This document shows positions 43,143 through 53,182 of a stretch of 64,000 bases of DNA, piece by piece. The notes below the pieces were generated by a model. That model did no database searches. It was given only the letters and a program-made list of their open reading frames with translations, and had not been told where the DNA came from. This DNA is from Mantamonas sphyraenae (taxonomy: Eukaryota > CRuMs > Mantamonadidae), in contig JAPMXV010000029.1 in assembly GCA_026936335.1 (NCBI GenBank), positions 372,001-436,000 of the forward strand, given 5' to 3'. Position 1 is the stretch's first letter. Every line of letters begins with the position of its first letter. The translations under genes and the position numbers were made by a program.

Positions 43143-44150
43143 TCACGCCACGTAGTCAAAGTCCTCGGGGACGGAGAAAAACTTGTCAAAGTCCTTTGCC
43201 GGGACCATGAGCTTCTTGACGCAATAGGAGCGGATGTTGAAGATGTTGTCTGTCCAGCGGTTGGTGGCTTCCTTGCCCATGGCAATGGCTTGCTTCAGCT
43301 TGTCGACGACCTCCGGGTCAAGCGCTTCGGTTGCCTTTGCTTCCTCACGCAGTTGTGTGTTTTCTTCGCGCAATTCGTTCAGGCGCTGGCGTTTGCGTTC
43401 GCGTTCCTCTCCATCTGTGATTAGTTCGGAGCGAGACTCGTTGGCCTGGTTGATTCGATCGATGCTGCTCTGCAACTTGCTGTGTTCGTCTTCAAGGTTG
43501 CTCAGTTTGCGCTTGCGCACGTCTGCCGCCTCACTGGGGAATGCCCAGAAGTAGTTGCTGGATCCAATTTTGTCGTAGGAGATCAACTCGTCGTCCACTA
43601 GGCTTTGCACAACCTCTTTGACGCTCTGGGACACTGCGGGTGGGTGAGTGATCACGCTGCTTTCGGCGCGAAAGTTGCGGCACCTGCGTCCTGAAACACA
43701 TGCTCATCCTCGGTGCACCCCTTGTGCCCTCCACCTACCAATGCCTTTGTACTTGGGAAGCCTCTTTTCCAGATCGCGCAGCTGGAAGGGCTCGACCTGT
43801 GCAGATTTTTGTGAGAGTGGAAAGGTGAGCGATTTCCACCCGGGTTGTCGGGAACTCTTTGGGTGGTTGCTCTCTGCGCGCCACACATGCACACCCAACG
43901 CACGGCAAAGTTCTCTGTGGCCGTGCGTATCCAAACCCCTTCTGTTCTGCCCACTTACATGCTCCATGAGGTATTCCACCGTGCGCTTGCGCTTCTCTTC
44001 GTAAGACACTCCCTTGCGTCGGCTCTGTGCGCTCGGAATCCTGCTGTCAGCGTCTTTGCGGAGTCCACACCACCCACGCATGCATCGCAATGAGGCATTG
44101 CGTACCGCGTACACACGTCTGGTCTGCGCACTGCATTTCAAACTCACCAT
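43143..44150 (-). CDS. MND1: meiotic recombination protein MND1
   Basis: Proposed complement(join(43143..43633,43739..43796,43959..44024,44148..44150)), 205 residues, the same length as human MND1. Exon 1 contains only the start codon (ATG|GTGAGT). Exon 2 reads SRRKGVSYEEKRKRTVEYLM, exon 3 VEPFQLRDLEKRLPKYKGI, exon 4 SQSVKEVVQSLVDDELISYD and SNYFWAFPSEAADVRKRKL, then coiled coil and the end NRWTDNIFNIRSYCVKKLM...VPEDFDY. Winged helix, leucine zippers and C-terminal cap all match. With HOP2 it stimulates Dmc1/Rad51 strand exchange in meiosis. Introns 1 and 2 (123 and 162 nt) are multiples of three without stops, so unspliced forms stay in frame. The start lies 54 nt from the divergent LIS1 start. 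Confidence 0.92.
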
Positions 44151-44204
44151 GGTTGCTTCGGTTGGGTGCTGTGTCGCGCCAACCCCCCGCAGCCACAACT
44201 GAAA
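44151..44204. promoter_or_regulatory. 54-nt divergent promoter between MND1 and LIS1
   Basis: The two start codons are separated by 54 nt. The segment holds CGCGCCAA (44176-44183), which read on the minus strand is an E2F-like TTGGCGCG. No TATA box is seen. Whether it acts as a bidirectional promoter is inference from position only. Confidence 0.35.
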
Positions 44205-45565
44205 ATGTCCTCATTGTCCGGTGCTTCGCTGACCACACGGCAACGCAGCGACCTGCACGCAGCTGTGTTGGAGTATCTGTACGCGCAAGGATTCGAGGGC
44301 GCCGCATCTGCGTTTGCCTCGGAGGCTGGCGTGGAACGCAGCAGCAAGCAGGAGGGCGCGCTGGAGAAGAAGTGGACATCGGTGGTGCGTCTGCAGCGCA
44401 AGAACATGGAGCTAGTCAAACGCACCAAGGAGCTGGAGGAGCAGCTGGAGGAGTACTCTGTCCAGAGCAGCTCCTTGCTCCAGAGCAGCACGGGCCTGGT
44501 GGTGCCTGTGACGCCGTGTATGCTATCGCGCAACCAGCACTCAGACCGCATCAACACCGTTGTCCTCCACCCCATGTATAGGATGTTCACCACGTGCAGC
44601 AACGATGCTTCCATCAAAGGTCAGCGGCCACAGCACCTGTCCCCCCTCTCGCATGCGTTGTTCCCCCCTCCCACTCCCCACGCAGACTTAACCGTACTCA
44701 CGACATCCGTGCTCCCTTTTCAGTGTGGGAGGATCACAGAGACACCGTGCGTACGCTGGTGGACCACACAGACGCCGTGCAGGACGTGGCGTGGAACTCC
44801 AGGGGCGATCTCCTCGCCTCCTGCTCAGCAGACCTCACCATCAAGCTGTGGACGCTCGACGACGGCTGCATCAAGACCCTTTACGGTCATGATCTCACTG
44901 TGTCAGCGTTGGCCTGGCTTCCCGACAGTGACAAGCTCGTCAGCGCAAGCCGCGACGGCACCATCAAGCTGTGGGACTCCTCCTCCGGGTACTGTGATGC
45001 CACGTTCCAGGGACACCGTGAATGGGTGCGTGGTGTTGCTGTGAGCCCCAATGCAAAGCTCCTGGCGTCCTGCAGCAGCGACAAGAGCATCGGCCTGTGG
45101 GACTTGGAAAAGCGCGAACTAATCGACATGCTCATCGGCCACGAGCACGTGGTCGAAAGCGTATGCTTCTCCACACCTGCCTTTGACCAGAGCTTCAACA
45201 CATTGCTCGGCGTGGAGCGAAAATCCGAAGCAAATGCCAACCCGCAGTACCTTGTGTCTGGCTCGCGCGACAAGACCGTGCGTGTGTGGGACCTTGTCAA
45301 CATGGCTTGCGTCATGACGTTGCGTGGCCACAACAATTGGGTTAGCCAGGTGGCCATGCACAGCAACGGTCTGTTGATCGTTAGCGCCAGCGACGACCTC
45401 ACCGTGCGCACCTGGGACGTCACCCAAGAGGCATGTGTGCACACCCTGGACCTCAGCCAAGACGAATCAGACCTCACATGCTTTCACTTGGCCAAATCTG
45501 GCTCCCTCATGGTCACTGGCGACGACAGCGGCAGCGTGAAGCTTTGGAAAATGGATTCGATCTGA
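44205..45565 (+). CDS. PAFAH1B1: LIS1/PAFAH1B1 dynein regulator
   Basis: Proposed join(44205..44619,44724..45565), 418 residues (human 410); phase-1 splice gives NDASIK|VWEDHRDTVRTL. It binds dynein with NudE and controls nuclear migration, spindle and transport. The order is LisH dimerisation domain (LHAAVLEYLYAQGFEGAASA), coiled coil (KRTKELEEQLEEY) and seven WD40 repeats, with clear GH...WD units such as GHREWVRGVAVSPNAKLLAS and NMACVMTLRGHNNWVSQVAM. VVESVCFSTPAF is followed by a short insertion in the place where LIS1 proteins have their characteristic loop. The C-terminal DDSGSVKLWKMDSI closes the propeller. It is convergent with the SKA-like gene (22 nt between stops). Confidence 0.93.
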
Positions 45566-45587
45566 TTGATTGTCCCGCTCTCCCTTT

Positions 45588-46798
45588 TCATCCACGCCAC
45601 GACACCCCTTTCTTTGTGAGACGGATGATGTGCAGGGCACGCAGCGTTTGCAACTTGGCGTCGCCTGTCTGGCCAGTCACCTTGAGTCCCAGCTGATCGA
45701 GCTGTTGGATGCTCAGGATGGTGTTGCTTGCTTCCTTCGCGTAGTAGTTGAACAGCTTCTCGTACAGAAAGTTCAGGTCGTCTAGCTTGACGCGCAGACG
45801 GATGTGCGAGGATACACCCTCAAACTCCTCGCTGGTCACTGGAACAAACACGTCCCCGGATCGCTGGTTGCTTGCATAGCCCAACGACTTGCGGTTCTTC
45901 TTCTTCTTGCTGCTTCCGCTTCGTCCGCTGCTCGAACGAAGGCTCTGGTTTGTGGTATTCACCTGCTGCGACTCCATGTTCTCGTTTGCCTCTTCATCGT
46001 CCTCTCCGTCCGATAGGGTGCCTGTCTCGTTGCCTGCATCCTTGTCCTGTGTCTCGTCGGTATCTGCAATGCCCATGGCAGCTCGCAAGCGCTCCAGCTC
46101 CTCCTCGGTTGTGCTCTGTTGATCCTCCATCGTGGTTGCCTCTGTGTGTGCTTGCACCGTCGACGTCGACGAGAGGCCCTCTTGCCGCTCATACTCGCTG
46201 ATCTGCTCCACAGGGCGTGTGTCCACGTGGAATGGTGCCTGACCCACCATGTCAATAAACTCCTGCACGAGCTCGGGGTCTCCACCGTTCTCCAGGCCCG
46301 TCTTGCTCTGCAACCGCAGGACCGTCTTGCGCGAGCTCAGTGCATATCGCGCCGTCATTTGCATCAGCTTCTGCTTTGCAGCCTGCACCTGAGCATGCTT
46401 CTGCTGCAGCTCGCTCAGTTGCGCCTCGGCCGCCTTGATCCGCTGCATCAGCTTCACAGGGTTGCTCTGCGTCCCAACGTTTTCCGCGCCCCTTTCCGTG
46501 TCAGCTACGCGCCTGCTCGCCTGTGTATCCGGGTACCCTCTGTCCACCACCGAACCCATGCCATTGGTTCCCACTCTCGCCTGTCACGTACCGAAGGACG
46601 CCCCACAAACTCGTACTCCTTTGCAAACTCCTGCTCCAGCCGCGTTTGAAGGATGTTCAAATCGTTCTGACACTTGGCAAACTGCACACGCACAGGGTCA
46701 GCGCGTGTCCACCTCCCTCCGCCAATCCCATCTACTCCTCGCCATCACACCGCACGACCACCTACGTGATGTTCCAGATTCGACACGGCGCTGTCCAT
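45588..46798 (-). CDS. SKA2-SKA1-like kinetochore protein (apparent fusion)
   Basis: Proposed complement(join(45588..46466,46592..46681,46766..46798)), 333 residues, all splices phase 0. The N-terminal 120 residues are coiled coil resembling SKA2: FAKCQNDLNILQTRLEQEFA, then NPVKLMQRIKAAEAQLSELQ and a helix with KTVLRLQSKTGLE. An acidic and Ser/Lys linker follows. The C-terminus, VFVPVTSEEFEGVSSHIRLR then LDDLNFLYEKLFNYYAKE and LQTLRALHIIRLTKKG, resembles the winged-helix microtubule-binding domain of SKA1. SKA couples kinetochores to depolymerising microtubules; in animals SKA1 and SKA2 are separate chains. Each half-assignment rests on pattern similarity. A palindromic E2F-like site lies 54 nt upstream. 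Confidence 0.65.
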
Positions 46799-46851
46799 GG
46801 TTCTGTGTGCTTGTCTTGGTTCAAAAGGCGCAATCGCTGCCGTTGCAAACT

Positions 46852-46863
46852 TTTGGCGCCAAA
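46852..46863. promoter_or_regulatory. palindromic E2F-like element TTTGGCGCCAAA
   Basis: A perfect 12-nt inverted repeat, 54 nt upstream of the SKA-like start codon and beyond the MKS1 stop. It matches the E2F/DP consensus (TTTSSCGC) on both strands. E2F control of mitotic genes is known in animals and plants; activity here is inferred. Confidence 0.5.
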
Positions 46864-46870
46864 CCAGAAT

Positions 46871-49029
46871 TTATCGCATTTTCTTGCTGTTCTGCCTCTC
46901 TCGCAAGCGCTGAAGAACCTCCATCACACTTTCGGTATCGCTGCCTCCACTGATGGCTGTGCGTGTGCTGACGGAGCCTCGGCTACGGCGTGACGAGGCG
47001 CCGCTCTGGCCGATCCCCACACCCACGTCACCTCTGGCATCGGCACCTCCTCGACGCTGCCTCCCACGGTTGGAACCGAGTTGGTTGCGCAACTTTGCAC
47101 GCAGTTCCCTGTTGCCCTCCCGTTCGTGGAACGCAAGCATGTCCTTGCGGTTCTGGATGCTCACGTTCATGCGGACCGTCAGCGCACCGGTGCTTTCAGT
47201 CTTGAAGCCGTACCTGCTGATGACCTCCTTGTCAAAGTCGCTGGGCACCGACACGTACCGCGGATCTTCGATTTCGTTGGCGTTGCCCAGGAAGAAGTAG
47301 CGCATTTGCGACACCAGGCTACCCACAGGACGCCACATGTCGATATTTACATCGTAGCTGCCAGCTTCGTTGGGAATCTGCACATAGCCGTAGCCTTCGA
47401 CCCTGTGCCTCTCCCAAAAGTCGTACGAGTGCACAACCATCACCAAACGCGGCCAGCGCTCCAGGTCGCCGCTCTCAAAGAGAAACTCGAACGGGAAGCC
47501 CACGTAGTTCTCCTGAGTGGAAAAGCAATCGGTGAGGTAGTGGGACCAGGACCAGGTGCTGGAAAAGTGGGAGATGCCCGCCAGCAATTCGTCATCGTGG
47601 TCTACTCCGTACAGCTCCTCCTTCCACCCGGGTGGCACATCCAGGAAGTACTGCACATACAGATCGTGTGTATCAAACCCACTTGCCTTTACAATCTCTC
47701 CATGCACCGAGATACGCCACGAGTCGTCCTTGGGTGGCTCCTCAAATTCGCCAAGCATTCGCTTGCGCATGTTTGTGGCCCGCTGTTTGTTCTCTCGCAG
47801 AATCATCATGTCCTTTTGTTCTTTGCCCGTCATCTTGCTCTCGGACAGGTTGCGGATGGTGTACTCGTAGATGGAACCCTTTGGGGTCTCGAAGCGATAC
47901 GCTCCGGTTCTTTGGATGGACACGCCCGGCTGTTCCGAGTGTGAACCAGTGTGTGAGTGTGTGTGTGTGTGGCAAACTTTCACCTCGCTGGCTGCAACTC
48001 ACCCTCATGTCCACACATCCGTTCGGGTAGGCTTTGATGAAACACAACTCCTGCTCAAAGTACGTCGGTTTCCCCCCCTTTTTGTCACTATCCTGTCCCT
48101 CTTGGCTGTGGGTGCGTGTGTCAGTGAGCGGTGACAGATGGGGGACCGGAGCTGCGTCAGCGACGTACAGCCGGGGAGGGGAAAAGGGGAAGGCCTTTCC
48201 CGGTCACGCAAAAACGCACTAATCGACGTTGGCCATGATGTACATGGTCTCTGTGTGCGGCTCCAGGGTGCTTTCCACACCCTGCAGTTCCATGCTGGGG
48301 TCTTCGATCTTGTTGATGAGGGTACGGGCCATTGGATTGAGCGGTTCGTCCGAGTCGCGCACAAGGCTGAACCGCTCCTCAATGGGCACGTAGGGCTCCT
48401 TGTTGATGTAGGTACCGATGACATCGCCCGGATAGGAGCCCATGTTCCCTTGGTAGCGCCAGGACTGCATTGTCTCTTGCAGCTTGATGCTCAGCTCCTG
48501 CTCTGTGTTGGTTTTGCTCTCGCCGCCGTATCGTTCCAAATCGCTGCAGTGAGGCAATATTGCAGGCGTTCAAATGAAACACAGTGCACGCGTGGTGGCC
48601 ACACGGTGACGCGGTGTGTGAGCGAGTGTGCAAAGGGCGCGAAACGTGGTGGCAAAGGGGGTCCTTGTGGCGAATGGCGCCAAAAACGGTTGGGGCAAAG
48701 ACGAGAACGTACCCGGGTCCAAAAACCTTTTTCTGCCAGCGCACCACCTTTGTAACCTGGGGCAACTTGGAATTGACGGCCGTGGCAGCCAGGATTTCCA
48801 CCTGCTGGGCGTTGTCCTCGAGCTCGAGGGCGTTGGCTTCGGCTTGTTGGGCCGAAGCCGCAGCTTGGGCCTCGCCCATGCTCAGGCCCCCTTGCTTGCG
48901 CTTCTTGCGGCTGCCCGACATGTCCTGCACGCATGTCAACGTGATTTCCAGTGCGAGGTTGTGGATGTAGTCGTCCGAATAGTAGCGCGTCGTCGCGTGA
49001 CGCGACGGTGCGCTGCCTTTGGTTGACAT
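46871..49029 (-). CDS. MKS1: MKS1, B9-domain transition-zone protein
   Basis: Proposed complement(join(46871..47929,48003..48105,48220..48543,48713..49029)), 600 residues (human 559); phases 2, 2, 0 all match, and one splice removes an in-frame TAG (TA|C). Family blocks appear in order: VVRWQKKVFGP, LEPHTETMYIMANVD, YRFETPKGSIYEYTIRNLSE, then the B9 domain: WRISVHGEIVKASGFDTHDL, YVQYFLDVPPGW, GFPFEFLFESGDLERWPRL, DFWERHRVEGYGYVQIPNEA, DMWRPVGSLVSQMRYFFLGN, RYGFKTESTGALTVRMNVSI. B9 proteins MKS1, B9D1 and B9D2 form part of the ciliary gate. The N-terminus has a Lys/Ala/Glu-rich helix. Intron 1 holds an E2F-like TGGCGCCAAAA, and intron 3 a GT repeat. Divergent from SET1. Confidence 0.9.
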
Positions 49030-49220
49030 TTTTGGTTCGTCGTGCGCACCCTGTGTGCTTTGCCACATCCACATGGATCGGGAAAATGCACAATGGCGGT
49101 GCTCCGGTGTCCACCCACAACATCGTGGAGTGCATGAGTCCATAGCCGCAGGAAGGGGGGCCGGGGGAAGCACCAACGCAACCCCTCGCTCTCTGCCTTC
49201 GTTCTCAATCACAAAGGGCA
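49030..49220. promoter_or_regulatory. 191-nt divergent intergenic region between MKS1 and SET1
   Basis: The longest clean divergent spacer among the well-defined pairs. I see no TATA box, repeat or RNA gene in it; ORFs crossing it are shadows. It is presumably the bidirectional promoter of MKS1 and SET1. Confidence 0.3.
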
Positions 49221-52200
49221 ATGCGTGGCGTCAACCGTGGTTGGGATTCCATCTACGGTCGGGGTCGTTCGCCTCCACGGGATCAGTGGGGCGAGCGTGG
49301 ACGTCAGGGGTCGTCGTCGTCGCGTTCGCCGCCGTCGCGTGGAGACGGTCGCCATCGGAGACGAAGAAGCAGCCGCTCGCCGTCGCCACGGGGTGGTCAC
49401 GGCTCTGGCGGCGGCTCGCAATATTGGAGGGAATCGAGGTCACGGTCTCGTTCGCCATCGCCTCGTCGGGGCAGCAAGAGCAGCCACAGCAACAGTGGAC
49501 AGGTTGCACCGCCCCCGCCACCTGTCCAGTACGGGACGCCGCAGCAGCAGAACGTGCACCGGTACGGGCAATATGGACAGCACAACGGGCTTCAGGGCCC
49601 GTCTCCCTCGGCTGGCTTCAACACCAACCAGCAAGCTTGGTCATATCAGGACGTGCGTGGCGGACGAGGATGGCGCGACCAAGGCGTTTACGGCGGGAAG
49701 CGCATTGGCGGCTACAGCCATGCGCAGTACGGCAGCCAGCAGCCACCACCGCCTCCGCCTTTGTCATCCAGCGGCAGTTCCAACTCATTCCACCCCCCTC
49801 CTCCTCCGCCGCCAAGCAGCAGCCCGTCCTTGGGCTCGTACGGAGGCGGCGGCGGCGGCGGCGGCGGCGGCACGTCTCTCGGCCAGGTCGACTCCACCGA
49901 CAGCTTGGCCTCGCTGTCCAAACGCGTCGACGATGTGTTCCAGTCCATGGATCTCGAGGGAGGGCCCTCGGTCGACGTCGACTTTATGAGCAACCTCGAT
50001 CTGAGCACACAGTGGGGAGAGGACGACGACGTGGCAAGTTCCCCGCGCGGCTCCTCAGGGGCGTGGGCGTCGCACAACGAACACACAGACAGCGCACGAA
50101 TGGGCATCCACAGCACACGGCAGCCTTCTGAGGGAGTGCAACTGTCGCTTTCCAGTCTGACGGCCAAGTCAACGCCGCACGGGTGGGCCAGGTCAACCTC
50201 GTCGTCCTCGTCTGCGTCGTCCTCCTCGGCTTCCTTCCCATCGTCATCCTCCATGGGACAGCGTGTCAACGAAACGCAAAACACGGGCAAAGAGAGTCGG
50301 AGCATGATGGATCTGGTGTTGGAATTGGAGCCAAAGGAGCCGAAGGAATGGGATAGCACTCTGGACCTTGTGCACACGCATCTGCGGGACAAGGAACAGG
50401 ATCCCAAGCCACGGGTGCTGCGCACACGGTACAACGTGCGCATGCAGGGCTATGCCTTTGTGAGTCCGTACGCCACGCGGATGTCCTGGGTGCTGCGCAA
50501 CCATCGCGAATTTGGCTCTCGGCAGCCACCTGTGCGCGAGGCATTGAAGAACACGCCGGTGTACCGGGTGGGTGGAGCCTGCCCCGAGGAAGAAAAGACG
50601 CTGGTGCCAGGCGACCCACGCCTGAATGACGCATTTGCGGTGAAGCCTCAGGCCAAGTCGAAGATGCTGTCGTTCCGTGCACACACACACACAGACGCGT
50701 GGACGATGAATGACCACACACCCGCGCGTGTGTTCTTCACCTCGGTCGATCCGTCAGAAGTGGCTTCTCTGGACAGGGGTCTCACCAAAACCTACGGCAC
50801 GGTCGAGTTTGTGGGCATCATGCCCAGCATCAGTGTGGCCCAGGCCCGCGGCGTGTACTGCGTGGCCCAGGTGCGCTTCAAGGACATGTCTGCGGCCATG
50901 CAGTGTGCGGCAGAGCACCAGGACCGTGAACCGCACATGCACGTGGTCATGGACCCAGAGGGAGTGCAGTACCGTTCCTTTGTGCGCCGCGGCGTCTACG
51001 AACCCATTGTGCGCCAGCCACCCACGCCTCCGCCGCAACCCTCACGTCCCTCGGCCTTCAGTGCCCAGTTTGGCAGCAACATACGCGGCGGCACACAACA
51101 GGATGACGACGACGTGGACATCCAGCCAATCAGCGAACTGGCTCTGGAAGTGTATGACGACGAACAAGGCAGCAATGCACGCCTAGTGGACGCCTTTAAT
51201 CCTAACAACACCAGGCTGCAGGATGAAGAGGCCGCGCGCAAGAAGGAGATGGAGGAGGAGGAGAAGGCGAAGCGCACGGATGCAGCACATGGCTCGGGAG
51301 CACCGCCTTCCACCATCCTGTCCAAAGAGATGGTGGCGGCCAAAGCGCGTGCAAAGAGGCTGATTTTGCGACGGGAAAGTGTGCGCCATGTGGAAAAGGC
51401 ACTTGTGCGTGCGGTGATGGACGAGCTGGAACACAGGGCGGTGGATCCTGTGCTGGTGGCCAAACTGAAGGAATTGCGTGGGCGTGCACAGAAGTTGGAG
51501 CAAGCAAAAGAGGAGGAGGCCAAGCGGAAGCTGGCAGAGAGGTCTGCAGCGTTGGACGAAGAGCTGCGAAGGCGGAACGAGGCCGAGGAGGAGAGGCGGC
51601 AGAAGCGACTGCGTGAAGAGAGGGAACGCGCAGAGCGCAAACGCAAACAAGCGGAGCAGCTGCAAGCAGCACAGCTGGCCATGTTTGAAATGGAAGCGAA
51701 CAACAGCGGTGGCACGGTGAAAGATCTGGCCGCAGAGCGATCAGCTCGCAAGCGAAAGAGCATGTCAAGCAAGGAGGACGGAATGGGCACGGACACACAT
51801 GGCAACGGGAGCGGGGATGGTGATGGAGACATGGACGATGAAGAGGATGAGCTGGAGTGGGATGAGGAGGCCAACAAGCTGGAAGATGACGAAGAGGCAC
51901 AGGCGTTGGCGGAGTTGATGGCGGAAGATGAAGAACAAGCCGAATTGGGCATGGATGTGGAAGTGGAAGCGGAAGCGTCCGCAGCAGCAGCGGGTGTGGC
52001 GTCGGAACAACCGAGCAAGGCCGGCGGGCACAAACGCAAGCGAGCACGAGTGCAGGGGAGTAAGATTGGCAGCGGGGAAAGCCTGGTGCAGTCGGATGAG
52101 CCAGAGCGAGGGGAAAAGCTTGTGGAGGTGCCATTTGCACACATGGTGCAGTTCTACGAGGCAAGCGCCGAGGTGGAGGACAGAGTGTACAGCCGGGAGG

Positions 52201-53066
52201 CGCTGGAAAACATGCGTGCGCACCTGGGCCACGACGTGATGGAGGAACTGGGGTCGGCTCAGGTGGTGTGGAGCGCAAAGAATGTGGAGATGCTGCGAGA
52301 ACGGCTGCTGGAGATGAGCAAAACGCAGCAGCGTGCAGCTCGGCTGCTGGGCAAAGAACACGTGGCTGAGGGCCAGATTGTGCGGCTGGAGCAGAACAAG
52401 AGCGGGTGTGTACGTAGCGAGCCGGCTCGCAAGGTGCCACTGTACATCAAGGCGTCATACTTGGAGTTTGAGAAGCCGAAGCTGAAGCATGTGATGGTGG
52501 AGCAATCGGACACGACCAAGAAGCAGGAGAGCAAGGGGGGCAGCCGAGACGCACGAAGCCGAGCACGACGACTGGGCATGGAGATGGAGGCGAGCTGGAT
52601 GCAGAGCGAGGCGGCCAAGGTGAGCGCACTGGCCGGGAGAAACAAGAAGCTCATGTTTGCCAAGAGCGGCATCCATGGCTACGGGTTGTTCAGCATGCAA
52701 AAGATTGCGGCCAAGGACATGGTGGTGGAGTATGTGGGGGAGGTGGTGCGCTCCGACGTGGCCGACCGCAGGGAGAAGCGCTACGAAAGCGAAGGGATGG
52801 GGTCCAGCTATTTGTTCCGCATTTCGAGGGACAAGATTGTGGATGCAACCAAGAAGGGGGGCCTGGGCAGGTTCATGAACCACTCGTGCGATCCAAACTG
52901 CTATGCACAGGTGGTGGATGTCAACGGGGAACCGCGCATCCTTGTGTACGCATTGCGGGACATCGGTGTGGGTGAGGAAATCACGTACGACTACAAGTTT
53001 CCGCTCGAAGACGAGAAAATCCCCTGCTTCTGTGGCAGCGAGAAGTGCCGTGGGTTCCTCAACTAA
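49221..53066 (+). CDS. SETD1: SET1-type histone H3 Lys4 methyltransferase (COMPASS)
   Basis: Intronless, 1281 residues. The N-terminal 170 residues are RS-like and Pro/Gly/Gln-rich (SRSRSPSPRRGSKSS). An RRM-like domain spans about 495-585 (ARVFFTSVDPSEVASLDRGL, GVYCVAQVRFKDMSAAMQCA), as in SET1. A long charged coiled coil and acidic stretch follow. The N-SET region (about 960-1110, FAHMVQFYEASAEVEDRVYS) precedes the SET domain at about 1143-1281: SGIHGYGLFSMQKIAAKDMV, EYVGEVVRSDVADRREKRY, GSSYLFRI, GRFMNHSCDPNCYAQVVDV, EEITYDYKFPLEDEKIPC, and the post-SET CFCGSEKCRGFLN. All catalytic motifs are intact. It would methylate H3K4 at promoters. It is followed by USP22 116 nt downstream, another chromatin regulator. 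Confidence 0.93.
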   Translation: MRGVNRGWDSIYGRGRSPPRDQWGERGRQGSSSSRSPPSRGDGRHRRRRSSRSPSPRGGHGSGGGSQYWRESRSRSRSPSPRRGSKSSHSNSGQVAPPPPPVQYGTPQQQNVHRYGQYGQHNGLQGPSPSAGFNTNQQAWSYQDVRGGRGWRDQGVYGGKRIGGYSHAQYGSQQPPPPPPLSSSGSSNSFHPPPPPPPSSSPSLGSYGGGGGGGGGGTSLGQVDSTDSLASLSKRVDDVFQSMDLEGGPSVDVDFMSNLDLSTQWGEDDDVASSPRGSSGAWASHNEHTDSARMGIHSTRQPSEGVQLSLSSLTAKSTPHGWARSTSSSSSASSSSASFPSSSSMGQRVNETQNTGKESRSMMDLVLELEPKEPKEWDSTLDLVHTHLRDKEQDPKPRVLRTRYNVRMQGYAFVSPYATRMSWVLRNHREFGSRQPPVREALKNTPVYRVGGACPEEEKTLVPGDPRLNDAFAVKPQAKSKMLSFRAHTHTDAWTMNDHTPARVFFTSVDPSEVASLDRGLTKTYGTVEFVGIMPSISVAQARGVYCVAQVRFKDMSAAMQCAAEHQDREPHMHVVMDPEGVQYRSFVRRGVYEPIVRQPPTPPPQPSRPSAFSAQFGSNIRGGTQQDDDDVDIQPISELALEVYDDEQGSNARLVDAFNPNNTRLQDEEAARKKEMEEEEKAKRTDAAHGSGAPPSTILSKEMVAAKARAKRLILRRESVRHVEKALVRAVMDELEHRAVDPVLVAKLKELRGRAQKLEQAKEEEAKRKLAERSAALDEELRRRNEAEEERRQKRLREERERAERKRKQAEQLQAAQLAMFEMEANNSGGTVKDLAAERSARKRKSMSSKEDGMGTDTHGNGSGDGDGDMDDEEDELEWDEEANKLEDDEEAQALAELMAEDEEQAELGMDVEVEAEASAAAAGVASEQPSKAGGHKRKRARVQGSKIGSGESLVQSDEPERGEKLVEVPFAHMVQFYEASAEVEDRVYSREALENMRAHLGHDVMEELGSAQVVWSAKNVEMLRERLLEMSKTQQRAARLLGKEHVAEGQIVRLEQNKSGCVRSEPARKVPLYIKASYLEFEKPKLKHVMVEQSDTTKKQESKGGSRDARSRARRLGMEMEASWMQSEAAKVSALAGRNKKLMFAKSGIHGYGLFSMQKIAAKDMVVEYVGEVVRSDVADRREKRYESEGMGSSYLFRISRDKIVDATKKGGLGRFMNHSCDPNCYAQVVDVNGEPRILVYALRDIGVGEEITYDYKFPLEDEKIPCFCGSEKCRGFLN

Positions 53067-53182
53067 GAGGACGTCGGACAGGCTGCGTGTGGACGAGCGG
53101 AATGTGAAGGAGAGTCTGAAAACGGACGGGAGGCAAAGGCGCCGCCAACACAAACAAAAACTCGGTCATTGTTGGCGTTGCA

